From Xylogone sp. PMI_703 (lineage: Eukaryota; Ascomycota; Leotiomycetes), in the NCBI GenBank assembly GCA_021399445.1, contig JAJTUQ010000001.1:3968001-4032000 (forward strand): a stretch of 64,000 nucleotides of DNA, written 5' to 3'. Shown here piece by piece: positions 57,010 through 64,000 of this stretch. Position 1 is the stretch's first letter. Each line of letters begins with the position of its first letter. The notes beneath the pieces were generated by a model that saw only the letters and a list, made by a program, of their open reading frames with translations, made no database searches and was not told the DNA's origin. Made by a program: the position numbers and the translations under genes.

Positions 57010-59575
57010 TTATTCTACTCTTAAGACTTTTGGTCCTCTTCTCTTTGCTGACTTCTTCTTTTTGTTTCCCTTTTCAAAGGATGCAACCGATGCATGATCT
57101 CTGCCGACATTGTCCAGGTCTTTGACTTTATAAATTCGAATAATCCAATTCTCACTGGTAAATGCTTCCTCTAGGGTATTAAGCACCGGGCCATTATCTG
57201 GCATCCGAACACCACGAACTCTGTCTTGCGCTTGTCCAGGAGGAAAGAGGGTATGGTAGTTATAATAGGACATCTTGTACCTGTAATAGCGTTAGTATAC
57301 TCTTGGCAAAAAAGCACCTTACTTACATCAAGCTGTTTTTCATAGTATCCGTAGCTCCATCATCCACTCGATACTCCCCTCTGTCGGTGAAGAAATCTCT
57401 CTCCTTAACCTCGTCAGGCCAGATGCCTTCGGCAATTCGAACCATCCACAAGAATTTGTTAATATCATCACCAGAGTAGCCAAGAAGACCACCAAATACT
57501 ACTAATACATAATCAACTTCATGCTGGCGTAAGATAGGATAGCTGACTTCTTCTCGCGAACTCATTGCCTTTCCAACCGTGGCAATATGTGTGTTGTTCC
57601 AAGTATTGTTGTCAACCAACGTAGGTCTGTCCGCCATGCCACCGATCTGATAGCCATAATCCCACCATGACATAATTTTTGCGTCTTCCTTCGTGTTTTG
57701 GCGCAGCCACTGGTATGCTTCTCTATAATCATCGATGATATGCTGACTGCCATCAGGCATCCTGCTAGCTAAGACAACAGAAGGAGAGGAGTAGGCATTC
57801 GAAGTAACCCAGGTGCAGTGAAGCACAAAGATAAGTAGGTATACAGTGAAGGCGCTGACAACGAATGCTTTGGAAAATCCAGTATAGATACCAATAAGAG
57901 GATTTCGAGTAGATCTGAGACCTTCCAACTTCGCGGCTTTCTTACTTGGTGCAGCAGTATTGCTTCCACTGGATGCTTCATCTGGGACTTCTGGGGAGTC
58001 AATTTTCAGATAGGTATCGAGAATTTGTGAAGTTGCCAAAGCAGCAGCCACACACACAATGGGTGTAAGAGTAAGCATCAACCGGACCATGACACCAGCG
58101 AAATAGCTAGCGAGAATGGAATAGACGACGATGAATACTTGCTGATCAGAAAGGTCAAGGAAACAGAGATAGACACCGGCAGGGAAGAGCCAGATGAGCA
58201 GATTCAAATCGAAGAAAAAAGCAGGCCATGCAGTAGGCTGATGCTCGGAGACAGAGGCAATGATAGGAATGTGGATCTTCGCATAGCCGGTATCCCAGAG
58301 CGAATAGAATCTGCCGGTCCAAGGAGCAATCACTCCAGAAACCGTCAACAGAACTAGGCCTCCTAGGGCAACGAGGAATACTGTCACAACAAACGCTCTC
58401 AGGATGGTAGCGAATTGCCGACTAGGAACACTAGAACGGACAAATTCAACAAAGCCAATTAGCTGCAGCAGACCAAACACGCCTATAACAGATTAGTAAA
58501 GTTATATCTGCTAGTAATCTGAGACTGGCATACCTAGAGCAGACATGTGCTCACTACTACGAATAGGCAAGAAACCGACGAATGGAATTTGCATGCTTGC
58601 AATAGTACCCAGAGCGTACCATGTGCAGTAGCTGACATACAGCCTTGAACTAAAACGGCCCATGCAGACGAGGACAAAAACATGGAGAGGAATCAAATTG
58701 GTGATGAAGACATATCCACCCCAAGCCGACACCATGTATCCGTAGAAAAGGGCGCAGAGAGCTCCCCAGAATGCCGAGCCAAGCTTCAGAGCTTTAATCC
58801 AGAGATAGAATGTAAAGACAAGGAGAAAGATGGCAATGGCTTCGTTATCATAACTGCCAGCAACCGACCGTGAAATATAACCAGGAGTTATGCCCACAAA
58901 TATAGCGGCAAGAAGACCGGCAGAAGGGGACTTTGACATCTCATTCGTGAAAAGGTATGTAGCAAAGGCTGTCAATCCCGAAAACCCCGGCGCTAGAAGG
59001 ACACAGATGTTCCGAATGTCAACTGGAATAGTAAGAGCTCGGAGAAGATGATAGATAGCACCACTGGTCACCATGAGACCGGGGTAGAGTGTTCCTCCAG
59101 TGACTCGGCCCAGTGGATGCCATGTTCTATCATCAAACCAATCCCAGAAGTCATAAAAACCATGCTCTACAAGGTATTTGGTGGCTCTGAAATTAAACCA
59201 GGGATCGACTAAGAAATTGTTAGTCCGGAAAGCTTTGGGAATATAACGAGTGGGGCTTAGGATAGGTGTTCTTGACAGAAAGTGGAAACTCACATTCGTG
59301 GATGATACTCTCAAAACCTATAAGATAATAGTCAGTATGTACTGTTCTGAAATAATTCAATTACGATAATAGAATGGCGGCAAGGTATACAAAGATTGTA
59401 AAAATCCAGGTGCTTGAAATGTTCTCGAACAGATGGCGAACTTACGAATAACTGAAAATAATCGACTTGCAATGGCAGCTGCCGCAATTGCACAAAGAAT
59501 AGTCAATCGAAGAAGACCTCGGGTGTTCCTCCCAGTACTCCCTTCCAAGAAGGGTGCAACCGGTGAAGCCGTCAT
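57010..59575 (-). CDS. STT3: Oligosaccharyltransferase catalytic subunit STT3
   Basis: Five exons, 59575-59446, 59317-59294, 59208-58534, 58482-57327 and 57280-57010, give 751 residues with closing phases; exon 2 is only 24 bp. The protein starts [12 protein letters not shown]. The first luminal metal-binding motif is in [13 protein letters not shown] (D53). Then come multiple membrane segments, [16 protein letters not shown] and the [10 protein letters not shown] loop. The universal sequon-binding motif WWDYGY is at about 549-554. The C-terminal luminal domain ends in a basic tail ([10 protein letters not shown]). STT3 transfers the Glc3Man9GlcNAc2 glycan from dolichol pyrophosphate to Asn-X-Ser/Thr in the ER lumen. 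Length matches fungal homologues. It is an essential core gene in a leftward-transcribed run of three genes. Confidence 0.97.
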
Positions 59576-60655
59576 GTTGGCTGTCGATGAGGGATAGTTG
59601 TCGCCAGAGTTTCAGTATCTGTTTGTGCAATCTGGCTGGAGCTTCCGCGTCAGGCTGCAGGGGTCGTACGGACCGACTATTGTTCCGGTATGTTTCAGCC
59701 ATTTGTGATCCAATTTAAAAAAGCTTGGCTTCCTCATCCCACCAAAATGGGACCCTGATTCCCCGATGCGGTTGTACTGCAGAGGAAAACAAGAATAATA
59801 GCACTCGTTGATAAATTGCTTCAAGAACTGATCCCTTTTTATACCTAGGTTTCAGCTTCAATGCGCCCTCTCATACAGAATACGGAGTACGATGGATCCT
59901 AATGTGACATCACGCTTAGACCAGAGGGAAAGCAAGAAGCTCACAATTGAAATGAAACATTATTGCATTATCAATTTCACCACGGCATACTCCCAAAATG
60001 CCATTGCTTAGAAAGTTTATTCTTAGGAGGTCCTCAAAGTATACTACAGAGCTCCAGACTCGGGGTTCTTATTATGCCACCTACCACAAAAATACCCAAA
60101 CTTTAACATTGGTATTAGTAACAAGTCTTTCCATCGAGTCTACTTTTTGAGCTTCAACTTTTGGTTAAGGTATAGGTAAATCCGCTTTGAATGTGTAAAT
60201 AAAAAGAAAAGAGACAAAGGACCGATATTTGAGGAGGATCTCTCCAGATAGTGGGAATGAAGATATCGCGGCATTTGCTACCAATCCATTGAATAATTCA
60301 TTTCGGTATGGCTAGGGTGATCTAAGGATTAATTAGCTCTATTTACTCTTTCGGGGAGCCGGATGGATATGTAGTACTCACGGTAACTCAAATTACCTCT
60401 TTATGTTTATTTGCTGAACACAATATCAGCAGTATCATCTGGTACACGTGCCCAACGGGAGTATCATGAAACCTTCTGGATAACCTGTCGTGCTTATATC
60501 TGCTATAGTACATTGTACAAGGAAATGCCCGGTGACCTCTATAGCTATACGAACCATCACCTTGAGACATCTGTGTATGCCAAATAACGAATCACTGCCA
60601 TATCACCAAACAATGGCCCGCCTTCTCCAATCATTACATTCATAGCTTCTTCATC
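59576..60655. other. Intergenic region between STT3 and ATP synthase subunit e
   Basis: About 1.1 kb, moderately AT-rich, with STT3 promoter sequence at the left and the 3' flank of the subunit e gene at the right. No gene is seen. Confidence 0.55.
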
Positions 60656-61123
60656 CTATTTTGCTTCCGCCGCCACACTGTTCAAGTATGCCTCTAAATC
60701 GAACCTTGAGTCGTTTGGATCGCTTATAACTGTAACATATCATCAGTAATCAAGACAGAAGGATATTATACAGCTCCGGGAGCCGAGTTGACAACGCACC
60801 ACCTCCAGTTTCAGAGTTGAATGCTAGGGGTTTCGTCTTTTTTGAATATTCCGCCTTTGCCTTTTCAATAAGATGTTGTTTATGTTCATACTCTCGTTGA
60901 GCGGCGGCAGCTCTCGCTGCTGATGATATGGACGCTTGGTGGTAGATTCCGTAGATGACACCTGCACCGAGGGCGGACCATCTAAGCACCTGCAGAAGAA
61001 AGAAATTAATAGGGGGGCCGAAAATAAAGTGTATGGGCAGACAATTGTGGTGGCATCCAAAGAGACAAAGCTAAATAATATTTTCGGGTGGTATGAACAT
61101 ACGTTGACTCCTGTGGAGGCCAT
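60656..61123 (-). CDS. ATP21: Mitochondrial F1Fo-ATP synthase subunit e
   Basis: Three exons, 61123-61103, 60989-60800 and 60729-60656, give 94 residues. The protein begins MASTGVNVLRWSALGAGVIY and has a single inner-membrane helix with the GxxxG dimer motif (GVIYG, residues 17-21). An Ala-rich coiled-coil helix follows (EYEHKQHLIEKAKAEYSKK), then an acidic C-terminus (DPNDSRFDLEAYLNSVAAEA). Subunit e (Tim11/Atp21) stabilises ATP synthase dimers and shapes cristae. The small exons were joined by splice signals and family similarity. It shares a 466-bp divergent promoter with dynein intermediate chain. Confidence 0.92.
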
Positions 61124-61589
61124 GATGGTCTGAGGGCTGTGGAGAGCTGAGGATCGATTTTAGAGCTCAAAATAGGGACCGGCAAATTAACTGGATCAAT
61201 TGAGCTAAAATCGAGGGCGTTAGCTCCACCAGGTGTTGTTGAGGGTAACTACGGAGCTTGTTACTCGAGGCACGAGAAATATCTCAAGGTCAAATTCCGG
61301 GATTTTGCGACTACTTTATTTTGCACGTGACTGAAGTCTTCACCCAAACGCGGCTCTCTACAGTACCTAGACGCGATCTCCAGACAAAGATCATACGCAG
61401 CTTGACGCTTTGACACTACTGTAACTGCCTTACACCGGCTCATTGAACGGTCCCGATCGTCTTCTACTCCACCTAAACTTGACTTGGAACAGAATTTACA
61501 TTGAAGACGCACAACAATACGGAGATCTCTCAACCCCTGGATAGGACTCCCAAAGCAGTTGCCCAACGAAATGGGCTTGTATAACAAAG
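61124..61589. promoter_or_regulatory. Divergent promoter between ATP synthase subunit e and dynein intermediate chain
   Basis: The 466-bp interval between two start codons must serve both genes. No TATA box or named operator is evident. Confidence 0.5.
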
Positions 61590-63730
61590 ATGATGCAGCA
61601 ACAACGCAGAGATGAAATTCTGGCGAAGAAGGCGAAGCTTGCAGAGCTTAAACGCCAAAGAGAGCTACGCTCAAAAGAGATTTCTGCAAACAGACAAAGC
61701 ATAGGGAGTGCCAGTAATAGTGATGTTAGTATCATTCTTGGCCTGAATCTTTCATATGGACTGACATCATCTAGGTCGCTTCACCTACCCCCGGGCGAGA
61801 CAATAGGAGAGAGCTAGATAGCTTAATATCTAGTCTTGTTGGCGACAGTAGACCGGGATCGACTGGCCCAGGAGGCGCAGGTTCTCCGGCAGGCAAGGGC
61901 AGTCGGCCAAACAGTGTTGTCAGCGCTGGAGGACTCAGTAATGAGACTTCCGAATTAGCGGGGCCTCCAACAGTTGCTTCCGTCCCGATCCCTCATCCAC
62001 TCTCCGTATCTATACCATTAGTTGTCCATGAAGAACCACCATCACCAGTCAAAGAGATCTTTTCTTATAGTAAGGGTGTACAGACGAGCGATGAGTGGAC
62101 ACCGCAACTATCTCAACCCCGAGCATTTTCAGACTCCGATGACGAAGAAGCTACGACCACGCCCTTAGGGTCACCTAGCAAGCGCCTAAGCAGAAGGGAA
62201 CGCGAACGAGAAGAAGAACTACGACAAAAAATAAAACAGGAGATAGAGGAGGAGTTAAAAGCCATCAGAGAGCCGATTACAGATGGTTCTCTAAATCCAA
62301 ATTCAAATACAGCAAATGCTAATTTCCCTGCACGAACTCTAACTAATGAAGAGTTAAATGCGGTCATTTCCTCGGATGAGTTTATGGAATTCGTTGAGAA
62401 ATCTAGCAAGGTTATTGAGAGAGCTTTAGACCAGGAATATGACATCTTGACGGACTATGCTCTGAGTGGTGCCAATGGGATCGATGATGACGATGCCGAA
62501 GTGGGAGGCTCCAGGCGAAGAAGAGTAAAGGAGATAGCTCAGTTCTATGATGAAAGATGGTCGAAGAAACGGATGATCAGCGCAATTGACTTTTCTCCTA
62601 AACAACCGGAGCTTCTACTTGCCGCGTACACCAAAAATCCCACAGCGCCACATGAGCCGGATGGACTTGTTCAAGTGTGGAACATGCATCTCCATGATAG
62701 ACCCGAATTCGTTTTTCATGCCCAGTCAGATGTCTTAGCGGCCAAATTCTCACCCTTTCATCCTAATTTAATCATAGGTGGTGCTTACAGTGGGCAAGTT
62801 CTTCTATGGGATAACCGAGCCAAATCACAACCAGTACAAAAGACACCACTTACAGGGGCAGGACATACTCATCCTGTCTACTCAGTTGATATTGTCGGCA
62901 CGCAGAATGCCAACAATATTATCTCTTGTTCCACTGATGGCGTGGTATGTGGCTGGACAGTAGATATGCTTTCTCAACCCCAAGAACTCCTCATCCTAAC
63001 TGCACCTCCTCCTTCGAAAACCGACGATCTTAGTCCAATATGCATGGCATTCCCTCAAACAGATCCAACTTACTTCCTCGTTGGTTCTGAAGAAGGCACG
63101 ATCTATCCCTGTCATCGCTATGATCGCGCAGGAGCAAAAGCTGGAGTTGACCAAAGAGTCAGCTACCGTGGCCACGCCGCCCCAGTCATGTCAATGGATT
63201 TTCATCCCGCCCGAGGCCCAGTAGATCTTGGAGACCTTGTCCTCACCAGCTCTTTGGACTGGAGCGTTAAGCTTTGGAAAGTGCGTGCTCCAGCTGCGAC
63301 TTCAACCACGGGCTTAACGGGTGAGAAATTGACTGTTGCTCCCGTACTTGACTTTACCCGCGAAGACGTCGTCTATGATGCAGCCTGGTCCCCTGTTAAG
63401 CCTGGAGTCTTCTCACTTGTCGACGGCGCTGGAAACGTTGAGGTCTGGGACATTACCGTGGAGACCGAAGTGCCCGTCGCAAAAGCATCTCCAAGTCCGC
63501 GAATTGGCGGTCGCAGCATGATGAGCAAGAGCTTAAACAAGGTCGCCTGGGAACACACCGAGGGCAGGAGACTAGCGACAGGAGGAATTGACGGCACAGT
63601 AACAGTCTTCGAAGTAGGCACCGACTTGGGAGGAAAAGAGAGCGCAAGGAATGAGGAATGGACGAACGTGAAGAAGCTAGTTGCGCGCCTAGAGGCTGCT
63701 TCATTGACTAATAACGGTATCCCAATCTAA
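61590..63730 (+). CDS. Cytoplasmic dynein intermediate chain
   Basis: Two exons, 61590-61724 and 61775-63730, with a 50-bp intron (gttagt...ctag), give 696 residues. The N-terminus MMQQQRRDEILAKKAKLAEL is the charged helix that binds dynactin p150. A Ser/Pro-rich linker with FSYSKGVQTS (light-chain binding region) and a second basic/acidic helix (SRREREREEELRQK) follow. About six WD40 repeats form the C-terminal propeller (for example VQVWNMH, VLLWDNR, VKLWKVR, VEVWDIT), which binds the heavy chain. The protein links dynein heavy chain to dynactin for retrograde transport and nuclear migration along microtubules. Two ATGs are adjacent; I use the first. Confidence 0.96.
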
Positions 63731-64000
63731 TAGAATGATGCAGGGGGAAGGCAAACCAGAGTCTTTTTCTGTAGGAATATTTGGCCTTCCTCACACTTGC
63801 TTGCACTACGGAAAGCTAAGAAAAGAATCTGCTATCGGTTGATACTGTTGTCTTACCCGAATTGCAAAAAAATATGTATTGTGCCTTTTCTGCGTAGCGT
63901 GTTCATCTTTTACTTGAGCATCATATATGCAATATAGGTAGATAGATCAGTATACCCTATTATCTTCAGTTTCCCCATTTAATTCGATATATGCCTACAC
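63731..64000. other. 3' flank of dynein intermediate chain gene
   Basis: AT-rich downstream sequence to the window edge, with no gene seen. Confidence 0.6.

Overview
The window is nuclear DNA of a filamentous ascomycete (Pezizomycotina). The evidence is short GT-AG introns of about 48-180 bp, Sm-like, dynein and oligosaccharyltransferase genes with euascomycete-type exon structure, a CYP52-type P450, and a fungal cyanide hydratase. Placement in Leotiomycetes is only an impression from sequence style; no rRNA or marker gene is present. I resolve 18 well-supported protein genes, one weak small gene and one possible coding relic. Exon coordinates were placed by hand and checked for reading phase. 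No tRNA, rRNA or CRISPR array was found.

Layout. Bases 1-599 hold the 3' end of a nuclear rim protein 1-like gene. Bases 600-8577 are a gene desert, AT-rich in its right half. An MFS phosphate/glycerophosphodiester-type transporter (8578-10692, minus) is followed by a GC-richer, almost gene-free 5.7 kb. Bases 16.4-29.7 kb are a dense block: PSO2/SNM1 cross-link repair nuclease, LSM2, a cytochrome P450, a TPA1/OFD1 prolyl hydroxylase, a class V aminotransferase and a conserved hypothetical protein.

Bases 29.7-43.5 kb form an AT-rich, gene-sparse island. Its only convincing genes are a cyanide hydratase, a 65-residue secreted protein with eight cysteines, and a second nitrilase. All three are on the plus strand, each with a TATA box about 95-120 bp upstream of the start codon. 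The island also contains a fold-back (MITE-like) element. This is the most accessory-looking part of the window: two CN-bond-cleaving enzymes and a candidate effector in effector-compartment-like DNA. Bases 43.5-47.4 kb carry two paralogous Kre9/KNH-type GPI-anchored wall proteins, separated by DNA that is very rich in the tetranucleotide GTAC.

After a 2.7 kb gap, bases 50.1-63.7 kb are a compact core block: a RAD53/CHK2 checkpoint kinase with two FHA domains, an unknown Arg/Ser-rich protein with two CxxC pairs, STT3, ATP synthase subunit e, and dynein intermediate chain. I see no convincing previously undescribed multi-gene system. The best leads are the nitrilase/effector island, the fold-back element, the GTAC-dense intergenic DNA and the 13-bp minisatellite upstream of LSM2.
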